Position numbers and translations under genes: made by a program. A stretch of 64,000 nucleotides of DNA from Pseudomonadota bacterium. Its GTDB lineage: Bacteria; Myxococcota; Myxococcia; Myxococcales; Myxococcaceae. The stretch covers positions 118,580-182,579 of the forward strand of contig JAFAFL010000094.1 in assembly GCA_023423535.1 (NCBI GenBank), given 5' to 3'. Below, one piece after another: positions 8,557-16,492 of the stretch. Position 1 is the stretch's first letter. The number at the start of each line of letters is the position of its first letter. A model generated the notes under the pieces. The model searched no databases. It saw only the letters and a list, made by a program, of their open reading frames with translations, and was not told the origin of the DNA.

Positions 8557-9276
8557 ATGTCCTTCGCTCCCCTCTTCCAGCGCCGCTTTCCGCACGGGCT
8601 CGGCGTCGGCATCTCGCTCCCGATCATCACGCCGGCGAACGAGACGCCGCCCGAACTCGAGCGCGCGGTCTCGCGACTCACGCCGGAAGAGTTGGAGCTC
8701 ACGCGCCCCTTCGGCGTACGTCGCCTCGTCCCCTTCGTCGGCGGTCGCATCGCCATGGCCACTGCGCTCGAAGCCGCGGGCGTGATCCCCGAGCACCTCT
8801 CGCAGCGGCCGTCGATCCTCGCCACCCCGCGCGGCGCACCGAAGCTCCCCGAGGGCGTGCGCGGAAGCATCAGCCACAAATCCGATCTCGCGGTGGCGCT
8901 GGTGGACCCGGACCCTTCGAACGCGCAGTGGCAGATTGGCGTGGACGTGGAGAACCTCGCGTTGCCTCGTACGGACATCTCGCGCTCCATCCTCACGCCG
9001 CGCGAGCTCGCCGAGTTCCAGTCACTGCCCGAGAGCGCGCGCCCCTTCGAGCTGATGGCGCGGTTCTCGTTGAAGGAGGCGCTCTACAAGGCGCTCGATC
9101 CCTATGTGTCGCGCTTCGTCGGCTTCCACGAAGTCGAGGTCGACGTGCACCCGGACGGCGCCGCCACACCGCACCTCTTCCTGCGCGAAGGCGGGCTCGA
9201 GGCCGAGCTGTGGTGGACGCTCCTCGACAGCGCGCCGGGCGTCATCCTCTCCACCGCGCGCGTCACGCGGCGGTGA
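8557..9276 (+). CDS. 4'-phosphopantetheinyl transferase, EntD-like
   Basis: This 239-residue member of the PPTase superfamily transfers the phosphopantetheine arm of coenzyme A to carrier-domain serines. Motifs seen are SISHK (104-108), the Mg-binding GVDVE (128-132) and FSLKEALYK (170-178); the SISHK form and length fit the EntD/Sfp class. It is transcribed divergently from the NRPS with 54 bases between starts and very likely activates that enzyme's two carrier domains. I chose the ATG at 8557, which gives a normal EntD length; an in-frame ATG at 8491 would overlap the NRPS start. Its last 14 bases overlap the convergent ATPase gene. Confidence 0.88.
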   Translation: MSFAPLFQRRFPHGLGVGISLPIITPANETPPELERAVSRLTPEELELTRPFGVRRLVPFVGGRIAMATALEAAGVIPEHLSQRPSILATPRGAPKLPEGVRGSISHKSDLAVALVDPDPSNAQWQIGVDVENLALPRTDISRSILTPRELAEFQSLPESARPFELMARFSLKEALYKALDPYVSRFVGFHEVEVDVHPDGAATPHLFLREGGLEAELWWTLLDSAPGVILSTARVTRR

Positions 9277-11068
9277 TCCGGATCACCTCTTCGAACGAGG
9301 TCAGCCCCTGCGCCATCCGCCGAACCGCGGACTCTCGCAGCGTCCGCATCCCCAGCCCACGCGCGGCCTCGGCGATCTCCGTGTTCTCCGCACCGCGCGA
9401 GATCAGCGCGCCGCTCTCCGGCAACACGCCGAGCATCTCGAACACCGCCGTACGCCCGTAGTGCCCGGTCCCGCGGCAGCGCACGCACCCCGCGCCTCGC
9501 ATGATCCGCACGCCGCCGGGCATCAGCGGCAGCGGCGCCTCGAGCGACACGAGCTCGTCCGGCGTCAGCGTCGCCTCCTCCGCGCAGTGGGTGCAGATCT
9601 TCCGGAGGAGCCGCTGCGCCATCACGCCCACGAGGCTCTGCGCGAGGAGGAACGACGGCACGCCCAGATCGCGCATCCGGCTCACCGCGCCCGCCGCATC
9701 GTTCGTGTGCAGCGTGGAGAGCACGAGATGTCCCGTCAGCGCCGCCTGGATCGCGTTCTCCGCCGTCTCGCCGTCGCGGATCTCGCCCACCATGATGATG
9801 TCCGGATCCTGCCGGAGGATGTGACGCAGCGCCGCCGCGAAGCCCAGCTCCAGCTTCGGCTGCACCTGCACCTGGTTGAACGCCTCCCACACCATCTCGA
9901 TCGGATCCTCGATGGTGGTGACGTTCACCTCCGGTCCGGCGAGCGCGCGCAGCGCCGAGTAGAGCGTGGTCGTCTTGCCGCTGCCGGTCGGACCGGTGAC
10001 GAGGATGAGTCCGTGAGGCCGGTCGATCCAGCTCTCGAAGAGGGCCTTCTCGTCCGGCTCGAAGCCCAGCTCGGCGATGTCCTGCACGAGCAGCTCGGGA
10101 TCGAAGATGCGGATGACGATCTTCTCGCCGAACGCGGTGGGAAGCGTGGAGACGCGCAGCTCCACCTCACGGCCCTCGCGCTCCGTCTTGATGCGTCCGT
10201 CCTGCGGCCTGCGCTTCTCCGCGATGTCCAGCCGCGAGATCATCTTCACCCGCGAGACGATCGGCGGGTGCAGCGCGCGCGGCAGCGAATGCACCGGATG
10301 CAGCACGCCGTCGATCCGCAGGCGCACCAGCGAGTCGCTGCGGCGCGGCTCCACGTGGATGTCCGAGGCGCGGTTCTCGAACGCGTAGCGGAGCAGGTAG
10401 TCCACCGCCTGGATGATCGGCGTGTCGGAGGCCTCGAGCTCGCGGGTGCCGGAGAGGCGCACCAGCTGCTCGAAGTTCTGCACCTGTCCTGCGCCCGCGC
10501 CGAAGTCGCTCGCCGCCTGCGCGATGGTGGACTTGAACCCGTACACGTCCGAGATCGCGCGGAGGATGTCGCCCTTCGCCGCGAGCACCGGCCGCACCTT
10601 CCCGCCGGTGAGGTTCTCGAGGTTCGCGAACAGCTCCCGGTCGAACGGGTTCGCCACCGCCACGACCAGCGCGCCGTCCTCCGCGCGCTCCAGCGGGAGG
10701 AGCACGTGCCGGCTCGCATAGGGACGCGACACGCTCCGCGTCGCCAGGTTCAGATCGAGCTTCAGCGGATCGATCTTCTTGTAGGGCACGCCGGCCGCGC
10801 GCGCCGCGACCTCGGTCAGCCGATCCTGATCGAGCGTCCCGCGCCCACCCGGCGCCGGCAGGTTGAAGGTCGCGAGCACCTCGACCGGCGACACGTCGTA
10901 GCGCGCCGCCACCCGCGCATCACCGAGCGCTTTCAGCACCCGCGCCCGCGCCACCGACTCGCGCGCGAGCACCTCACGCGCCCCTTCGGACGTGATGAGC
11001 CCCGCCTCCACCAGCGCCTCGAGCACGAACGGCGTGTTGAAGTCCTGCGGCCCTGCGCCAGCCTTCAT
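9263..11068 (-). CDS. GspE/PilB-type secretion or pilus assembly ATPase
   Basis: A 601-residue hexameric traffic ATPase of the type II secretion / type IV pilus extension family. An N-terminal MshEN/T2SSE-N region (about 10-180) precedes the motor domain. Walker A is GPTGSGKTT (359-367), the Asp box is TIEDPIE (385-391), Walker B is within RQDPDIIMVGEIRD (419-432), and the His box is GHLVLSTLHT. Two Cys pairs (C492/C495 and C528/C531) form the zinc-binding C-domain typical of GspE and PilB. The ATG at 11068 overlaps the metalloprotease stop as ATGA, so it is the third gene of a tight operon with two secreted proteins. No pilin, platform or secretin gene is nearby. Whether it serves type II secretion or pili cannot be decided here. 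Confidence 0.9.
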   Translation of the reverse strand: MKAGAGPQDFNTPFVLEALVEAGLITSEGAREVLARESVARARVLKALGDARVAARYDVSPVEVLATFNLPAPGGRGTLDQDRLTEVAARAAGVPYKKIDPLKLDLNLATRSVSRPYASRHVLLPLERAEDGALVVAVANPFDRELFANLENLTGGKVRPVLAAKGDILRAISDVYGFKSTIAQAASDFGAGAGQVQNFEQLVRLSGTRELEASDTPIIQAVDYLLRYAFENRASDIHVEPRRSDSLVRLRIDGVLHPVHSLPRALHPPIVSRVKMISRLDIAEKRRPQDGRIKTEREGREVELRVSTLPTAFGEKIVIRIFDPELLVQDIAELGFEPDEKALFESWIDRPHGLILVTGPTGSGKTTTLYSALRALAGPEVNVTTIEDPIEMVWEAFNQVQVQPKLELGFAAALRHILRQDPDIIMVGEIRDGETAENAIQAALTGHLVLSTLHTNDAAGAVSRMRDLGVPSFLLAQSLVGVMAQRLLRKICTHCAEEATLTPDELVSLEAPLPLMPGGVRIMRGAGCVRCRGTGHYGRTAVFEMLGVLPESGALISRGAENTEIAEAARGLGMRTLRESAVRRMAQGLTSFEEVIRITAA

Positions 11069-12882
11069 CCGGTGCGGCCCTGGACCACGCGCGAACTCCG
11101 GCGGCGAGAACGCACGCCCACGGCCGCCAAGCCGAGCAGCGCGATCCACACGAGCGACGCACTGCCGCCCTCCGTCGCACCACAACCGCAACCCCCGTTC
11201 CCTCCGCCGGTGCCGGTGCCCGCGTCGGGCTTCGGCGGCGGCGGTCCGGTCACGCCCGAGTCCGCCGGACAGAGCGCGCAGGTTCCGCCGTCCTGGCTTC
11301 CGCTGGTGCACTGGCCCTCGAAGCAGCGCGTGCCCACGGGACACTCGCTGTTCTGCGTGCAGCCCGGGATGCAGGCGCGACCGGTCGGCAGCAGGCCGCA
11401 CTGGAAGCCCGGCGCGCATGCTCCGGCCACGCAGTCCTCGAGGCAATAGAGGTTGCCGTCCGCCAACGGGTGACAGGACGCGCCGCCCGGACAATTCGTG
11501 CACGCGGTTCCGCAGCTCTGCGAGCACACCCCGACGGGCCCCGCGCCTTCGAAGGTCAGGCAGAACTGGGCCGAGCCACACTGCGACGACTGCGTGCACA
11601 GATCGCCGATCTGCGCGCTGGCGTTCTGGATCGGCCGGCAGGTGCCGTCACAGGTGTCACACGAGTGGCCCGCACCGCAGTCCGCGTTCGTCGCGCACGA
11701 CGGCACGCAGAGGTTCAAGGTCTCCGTCGCGCGCGTGCAGGTGTAGCCGAAGCGGCAGTCACCCGACCCGAGCCGGCACGACTTCAGGCACATCTCCTCG
11801 GGACCGGTCTGGAACTGGAGCGTCACGCACTCCGATCCCTGCGGACACGGCGTGTTCCCCGCGCTGCAGGCCTGGGTGCAGTAGCCGTCCTTCCACGCCG
11901 GCGCGCCGGACGGCAGCGAGCCCTGCTCGAAGCAGAGCCCCACGGCGGAGCCGCATTGATTGTGCGCGCCGCACGGTGCGCCGACCTGGGTGAGGAAGTC
12001 GCCGCGCGTGGGCAGGCACGCGCCCGGCGAACCCGCGATCAACGTCGAAGGCTTGCACGCGAACGGCGAATCGCAGCCGCCCGGCACCGTCGGCTGACAG
12101 CCCTTGCTGCACATGCCCGGCCCCGTTCCACCGCCCTGCTGCGGCGGCCGGATGCAGCGCAGCGTCGCGTTGCCGCAGTCTGCGTCCATGTTGCACGGCG
12201 AGCCCACCGCGCCGGTCTGCGGGTACAGCTGGCACGCCATGTCCGAATCCCGCTGCGTGAGCGCGCGACGCTGCTGCGTGTAGGTCTGCGTCCCCCACAT
12301 CACGTCGCGGAAGTCGTCGGAGTGCCCGAGCCCGAGGCAGTGCCCGATCTCGTGAAGCACGATCGACTGCAGGTCGAGGTGACCCGCCGGCGTCGGCGAC
12401 TGCGTGCTGAACTGGAAGTCCACCGCGTTGAGGAAGATGTCGCACTGGTAGAGCGAGCCCGCGTACGCGGTCGGAACGGTCGAAGCCGCCGCGGTCCCTC
12501 CGCCGAGCGCGAAGCCGTAGTACGGGTCCTGCGCGCTACGCACCCAGATCGCGGTCACGTTGAACTTGTCCTGCGGGTCGCGCGGATCGGCGATCTGCAG
12601 GTTGTTCGTCGAGAGCCCCTGCGACTGGAACGCGGGGTACGCGCACGGCACGTTCTGCCAGGTCTGGTACGCCGCATCCACGTGCTGCTGGATCTGCCCG
12701 ATGATCACCGACGGCGGCGGGCCCGGCTGCGTGCGTCCATCGACGTAGTAGAGGAACGGGTCCTCCGCCGAGTGCACCATGCGGAAGTCGAGCACGTGGT
12801 ACGGCGGCGGCGGCTCCTGCGCGACGGACACACCCGCGAGGAGCACCAGCGGCAAGACGAGAGCGCGGGCCGTGAGACTCAT
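11065..12882 (-). CDS. Secreted matrixin-type metalloprotease with MYXO-CTERM anchor
   Basis: This 605-residue precursor has a signal peptide (about 1-21, ending SVAQ). Its metzincin catalytic site is HEIGHCLGLGH (177-187), with a Met-turn candidate at DVMWG (Met195); a zinc peptidase of the M10A/matrixin type is the best fit. From about residue 215 onward it is a long Cys-rich region of repeated knottin-like units (patterns such as CxxDADC, CSxxC, GxxCxxxxC), probably disulfide-bonded. The C-terminus has a Pro/Asp/Gly linker, a GCGCG motif, one hydrophobic helix and an Arg-rich tail. This is the MYXO-CTERM sorting arrangement that retains or processes proteins at the myxobacterial surface. 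It overlaps both neighbours by ATGA. Substrate unknown. Confidence 0.88.
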   Translation of the reverse strand: MSLTARALVLPLVLLAGVSVAQEPPPPYHVLDFRMVHSAEDPFLYYVDGRTQPGPPPSVIIGQIQQHVDAAYQTWQNVPCAYPAFQSQGLSTNNLQIADPRDPQDKFNVTAIWVRSAQDPYYGFALGGGTAAASTVPTAYAGSLYQCDIFLNAVDFQFSTQSPTPAGHLDLQSIVLHEIGHCLGLGHSDDFRDVMWGTQTYTQQRRALTQRDSDMACQLYPQTGAVGSPCNMDADCGNATLRCIRPPQQGGGTGPGMCSKGCQPTVPGGCDSPFACKPSTLIAGSPGACLPTRGDFLTQVGAPCGAHNQCGSAVGLCFEQGSLPSGAPAWKDGYCTQACSAGNTPCPQGSECVTLQFQTGPEEMCLKSCRLGSGDCRFGYTCTRATETLNLCVPSCATNADCGAGHSCDTCDGTCRPIQNASAQIGDLCTQSSQCGSAQFCLTFEGAGPVGVCSQSCGTACTNCPGGASCHPLADGNLYCLEDCVAGACAPGFQCGLLPTGRACIPGCTQNSECPVGTRCFEGQCTSGSQDGGTCALCPADSGVTGPPPPKPDAGTGTGGGNGGCGCGATEGGSASLVWIALLGLAAVGVRSRRRSSRVVQGRTG

Positions 12883-13484
12883 CGCGCCACCTCGCCCTGC
12901 TGCTGCTTCCCTGACGGCGAAGGCACGAGCATCCGGACCGGCTCACCCGGCGCCGGCTGTGGAGCACTCTCCGATCCGCCTCCCAACCCGAGCCGCCACC
13001 GAAGCTGCTGCACCGGCATCCGCTGCGACACACCCGCCTCCTGCAGCGCCACCGAATCGTCCGCGGCGCTCGCCCCGCGCTGCAGCTTCATCCGGCCCTT
13101 GCCCAGCCCGACCAGCGTGCACTCGGCGCCTTCACCGCACCGCAGAAACACGAGCACCTGCTCGCCCGCGGTGAAGCGCGCATCACCGACGACCTGCGTG
13201 GCGTGCGCCCCCTTCGCGCCGCCGAGCTGCACGATCTCCAGCAACTCCGGTCCTCTGCCCTTCCACGACTCGCGCACGGCGAGCTGCGTGACCGTGCGCA
13301 GCCGAGGGGCCTCGCCCTCGGTCCGCACCGACGCCACATCCGCGATCACGATCCGGTCCGCGCGCGCCGCGAGCACTTCCGGCGTGACCTCCGGACCGGA
13401 GGCCGCGCGTGCCTGCAGCGGCGCAACGAGAGCGACGAATGGAAGGAACATCACCGGGACGAAGAACGCTCGAAGGCGCGTCAT
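12879..13484 (-). CDS. Secreted hypothetical protein upstream of metalloprotease
   Basis: A 201-residue protein starting at ATG 13484 with a clear signal peptide (FFVPVMFLPFVALVAPLQARA, with cleavage after the ARA). The mature part reads like a small beta-rich domain (VTPEVLAARADRIVIADVASV, then AVRESWKG and GEQVLVFLRC). This resembles extracytoplasmic proteins of myxobacteria found beside matrixin-like proteases, but I cannot assign a named family. The C-terminus is Pro/Gly-rich and ends in a Gln/Lys stretch. It is the first gene of the operon and its stop overlaps the protease start as ATGA, so it may be a chaperone, inhibitor or companion of that protease. That role is only inferred from position. 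Confidence 0.75.
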   Translation of the reverse strand: MTRLRAFFVPVMFLPFVALVAPLQARAASGPEVTPEVLAARADRIVIADVASVRTEGEAPRLRTVTQLAVRESWKGRGPELLEIVQLGGAKGAHATQVVGDARFTAGEQVLVFLRCGEGAECTLVGLGKGRMKLQRGASAADDSVALQEAGVSQRMPVQQLRWRLGLGGGSESAPQPAPGEPVRMLVPSPSGKQQQGEVAR

Positions 13485-13545
13485 GCAGCCGAGCTTAGCG
13501 CCGAACGGTGCGTACGCGCGGACCGGATGCGAAGGTGCGCGGCGC

Positions 13546-14754
13546 ATGGAGAGGCACGGCGGAGGTCCCGGCGGGGTGTGGGCGTACTGGCGGCGCGTCT
13601 GGCGCTTCGCCGTCCTGGGCCTGCCACCGCGCACCGTGTGGGACGTGCCCACCTGGGGACTCTGCGTGCCGTTCCGTCACTGGCGCGAAGAGGTCCGCTA
13701 CGACGGCGTGACCTTCGAGGACAACTACAGCCCGGGCCTCGGCGATACCGCGCGAAGGCTGCTGCCACTGCGCGCGCTCTACCTCGTCTTCCTCTTCCTC
13801 TGGCCGTGGACCGCGTTCCTGCGCGCGTTGCGTCGAGGCCCCCGAGGACGCACGTACCTGCGCGGCGCGCTGCGCAGACCCGACCTCGGCGTGTTCTTCC
13901 CCCACGCGACCTTCACGGACCGCGAGTTCGACTGGAGCCGGCCGGATCACGCATTGGGCATGTTCCACGCGCTGGCGTACCTGCGCACGAAGGCGCCCCT
14001 CTTCGCGCTCGACGACAAGCGCACCTTCCACGCGGCCTGCACGCAACACGGTCTGCCGGTGCCCGAACGTGTCACCCGCGAGGAGGCAGTCCAGAGAGGC
14101 GGCGAGTGGATCGCCAAGAGCCCGCGAGGAGATCTCGGCTACGGCGTGCGCCGCCTCACCGCTGGAGAGCTCGCGAACCTCACCACCGCCGAAGCCGACG
14201 AGATCGTGATCGAGACGCGGCTCCGCAATCATCCGGACCTGCTGCGCGCCCTCCCCGCCACCGCGCCGCTCTCCTCGTTCCGCGTGATCACCACGCTCGA
14301 TGCAGAGACCCGCGAGCCGCGCGTCACCCGCTGCGCGATCCGGATCGGCAACGCGGGCAAGGCGGCGGACAACACCGCGCAGGGCGGCATCTGGGCGCAG
14401 GTGGATCCAACCCATGGAACGATCCGCGCCGGCGTGACGAAGAAGACGTTCGGCAAGTGGAAGGACCAGCAGCCCATCCGCTACGGCGAGCATCCGGACA
14501 CGAACCGCTCCTTCGTGGGCCTGCGCATCCCGCGCTTCGAGGAGAACGTGGCGCTCGCCCTGCACGCGCACCGCACCCTCGCGCCGGAAGCCATCAGCCT
14601 CGGCTGGGACATCGCCCTCGCCGCAGACGGCCCGGCCCTGCTCGAGGTGAACGTGTGGACCGTCACCTACGACTACGAGCCGCAGACGGACGCGCTCACG
14701 CCCTCCGCCGAAGCGATCGTTGCCCTTCTCGAGAAGCTCAACTCGAAGTGCTAA
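13546..14754 (+). CDS. ATP-grasp protein, sugar-transfer-associated type
   Basis: This 402-residue protein has an ATP-grasp fold in its C-terminal two thirds. The seed stretch is DKRTFHAACTQHGLPVPERV, followed by a nucleotide-lysine region EWIAKSPRGDLGYGVRRL, a GGIWAQVD loop and the terminal metal-site region SLGWDIALAADGPALLEVN. The N-terminus has a basic, aromatic segment with a hydrophobic helix (YLVFLFLWPWTAFL), so it may touch the membrane. The arrangement matches ATP-grasp proteins linked to polysaccharide or exopolysaccharide loci (ATPgrasp_ST type), which join a carboxylate to an amine or similar nucleophile. The gene stands alone here, 61 bases from a divergent gene, and its stop overlaps hemD by 4 bases end-to-end. 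Substrate unknown. Confidence 0.75.
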   Translation: MERHGGGPGGVWAYWRRVWRFAVLGLPPRTVWDVPTWGLCVPFRHWREEVRYDGVTFEDNYSPGLGDTARRLLPLRALYLVFLFLWPWTAFLRALRRGPRGRTYLRGALRRPDLGVFFPHATFTDREFDWSRPDHALGMFHALAYLRTKAPLFALDDKRTFHAACTQHGLPVPERVTREEAVQRGGEWIAKSPRGDLGYGVRRLTAGELANLTTAEADEIVIETRLRNHPDLLRALPATAPLSSFRVITTLDAETREPRVTRCAIRIGNAGKAADNTAQGGIWAQVDPTHGTIRAGVTKKTFGKWKDQQPIRYGEHPDTNRSFVGLRIPRFEENVALALHAHRTLAPEAISLGWDIALAADGPALLEVNVWTVTYDYEPQTDALTPSAEAIVALLEKLNSKC

Positions 14755-15536
14755 CCCGGCCGGACCGCGCGAACGACGGCCTCGACCAGCGCCTCGTTCG
14801 TCGGGTGCTCGGCGACCTCGTCCGGATGCAGGTCGTACCGGTGCAGCGCGGCCGCCGTCGTCGGACCAATGGCGACGAGCTTCGCGGCCTTCGCGATCGT
14901 CTGCCCGCGCCCCTCCGGCAGCTCCCACAGCGCCTCGCACGTTCGCGGCGACGCCAGCACCACCGCGTGCGGCGGCGGGCCCTCGAGCACCGCTCTCGCC
15001 TCGTCGTCGATCGGCGCCTGCACGCTCCGGTACGCCGCCACCACCGTCACCGCGATCCCGGCTTCAATCAGCGCCTCGCGCAGCTCCGGCCGCGCCTCTT
15101 CCGCGGAGGGCAAGAGCACGTGGTCCTCGGGCCCGAGCATCGGCTTCAGCTCCACCGCCAGCCCACCGCCGGTCGTGTCCCGCTCGCCCTCGACGTTCAC
15201 CTGCAGCCCGAGCTCCCGAGCCGCATAGGCCGTGCGAGGCCCCACCGCGGCCACCTTCAGCCGGTAGAGCGACTCCCGCGTCCCTGCCTCGCGCGCGGCT
15301 TCGCAAAGCGCCTGGACGCCGCTGGGGCTCGTGAAGGCCACCCAGGTGAAGCGCCCGAGCCGCTCCGCCACCGCGCGCAGCGGGCGCTCGTCGGTCGGCG
15401 GCTGCAGCTCGAGCAGCGGCAGCGAGAGCACTTCCGCGCCCTCGTCCTCGAGCAGGAAACACAGCTCGTGTGCGCGCTCGCGAGGCCTCGTCACCAGCAC
15501 GCGCACCCCGAGCAGTCGCTGCACCTCGGCGCTCAC
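14751..15536 (-). CDS. hemD: Uroporphyrinogen-III synthase
   Basis: This 261-residue HemD cyclises hydroxymethylbilane with inversion of ring D to give uroporphyrinogen III, the branch point of heme, siroheme and cobalamin synthesis. It is recognised by its start VLVTRPRERA, VAFTSPSGVQAL, a central VAAVGPRTA and the second-lobe pattern VVLASPRTCEAL with LVAIGPTTAAAL. The family is poorly conserved, but the order and spacing of these repeats fit. The GTG at 15536 overlaps the hemC stop as GTGA, fixing the start and the co-translation with hemC. It is the last gene of the tetrapyrrole operon and ends convergently on the ATP-grasp gene with a 4-base overlap. Confidence 0.92.
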   Translation of the reverse strand: MSAEVQRLLGVRVLVTRPRERAHELCFLLEDEGAEVLSLPLLELQPPTDERPLRAVAERLGRFTWVAFTSPSGVQALCEAAREAGTRESLYRLKVAAVGPRTAYAARELGLQVNVEGERDTTGGGLAVELKPMLGPEDHVLLPSAEEARPELREALIEAGIAVTVVAAYRSVQAPIDDEARAVLEGPPPHAVVLASPRTCEALWELPEGRGQTIAKAAKLVAIGPTTAAALHRYDLHPDEVAEHPTNEALVEAVVRAVRPG

Positions 15537-16492
15537 GACTGCGGCACCACGTCCGACTTGCCCTGCGCGTCGAGAATGGCCTTCGCCCCCCGCGCGAGCA
15601 GATCCTCCGCCAGCTTCAGCCCCAGCGCCTCCGCCTCCGCCACCGTGCCCACGTGCTCCGCGCGCACGACCTGCGTCCCGTCCGGCCGGCCCACCAGGCC
15701 GCGCACGCGCAGCCCGCCCTTGCCGTCGAGCACCGCGAAGCCCGCCAGCGGCACCGAGCACCCGCCCTCGAGCTTCGAGAGGAACGCGCGCTCCGCCGTC
15801 ACCGCCGTGCGCGTCGCCCCATCCTCCAGCTTCGCCAGCCAGCCGCGCAGCTCCGCGTCGTCGGTGCGGCACTGCACGCCGAGCGCGCCCTGGCCCACCG
15901 CCGGCAGGCTCAGCTCCGGCTCCAGAACCTCCGTCACCCGGTCCGCCATCCCCAGCCGCCGCAGGCCCGCGTACGCGAGCACCGCGCCGTGGAGATCGCC
16001 CTCCTCCATCCTGCGCAGTCGCGTCTGCACGTTGCCGCGCAGCGGGACGATCTGGATGTCCGGACGCTTCTCGAGGATCTGGCAGGTCCGGCGCAGAGAG
16101 CTCGTGCCCACGCGCGCGCCCTGCGGCAGATCGAAGAGCTTCGGCCCCTTGCGGCCGACGAACGCATCGCGCGGGTCCTCGCGCTCCGGCACGCACGCGA
16201 GCATCAGCTCGTCCGGCATCAGCGAGGTCATGTCCTTCAGGCTGTGCACCGCGAGGTCCGCGCGGCCATCGAGCACCGCCGCCTCGATCTCCTTCACGAA
16301 CAGGCCCTTGCCGCCCACCGCCGACAGCGGCGCGGCGAGGAAGCGATCACCCTCGGTGGTCAGCTCCACGATCTCCACCGGCACGCCCGCGCTCTTCCGC
16401 AACAGGCCCGCGATGTGGTGCGCCTGCCAGAGCGCCAGCGGGCTGTTCCGCGTGGCAATGCGCAAGGTCCGGCCCTGTCCCTTCGTCTCCAT
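15533..16492 (-). CDS. hemC: Porphobilinogen deaminase (hydroxymethylbilane synthase)
   Basis: A 319-residue enzyme that joins four porphobilinogens into hydroxymethylbilane. Family marks are RIATRNSPLALWQA at the N-terminus, the Lys/Arg-rich active-site stretch ADLAVHSLKDM, GTSSLRRTCQI, RGNVQTRLR, VGQGALGVQC and the dipyrromethane-cofactor cysteine in GGCSVPLAG. The ATG at 16492 overlaps the hemA stop as TGATG; a GTG one codon upstream is possible but less likely. Length is normal for the family. It sits between hemA and hemD in the usual pathway order. Confidence 0.96.
   Translation of the reverse strand: METKGQGRTLRIATRNSPLALWQAHHIAGLLRKSAGVPVEIVELTTEGDRFLAAPLSAVGGKGLFVKEIEAAVLDGRADLAVHSLKDMTSLMPDELMLACVPEREDPRDAFVGRKGPKLFDLPQGARVGTSSLRRTCQILEKRPDIQIVPLRGNVQTRLRRMEEGDLHGAVLAYAGLRRLGMADRVTEVLEPELSLPAVGQGALGVQCRTDDAELRGWLAKLEDGATRTAVTAERAFLSKLEGGCSVPLAGFAVLDGKGGLRVRGLVGRPDGTQVVRAEHVGTVAEAEALGLKLAEDLLARGAKAILDAQGKSDVVPQS

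Noticed and set aside
11470..13545. An open frame extending the ATP-grasp gene to the left
   Set aside because: It is antisense to the metalloprotease and its upstream gene, which have clear signal peptides and catalytic motifs.
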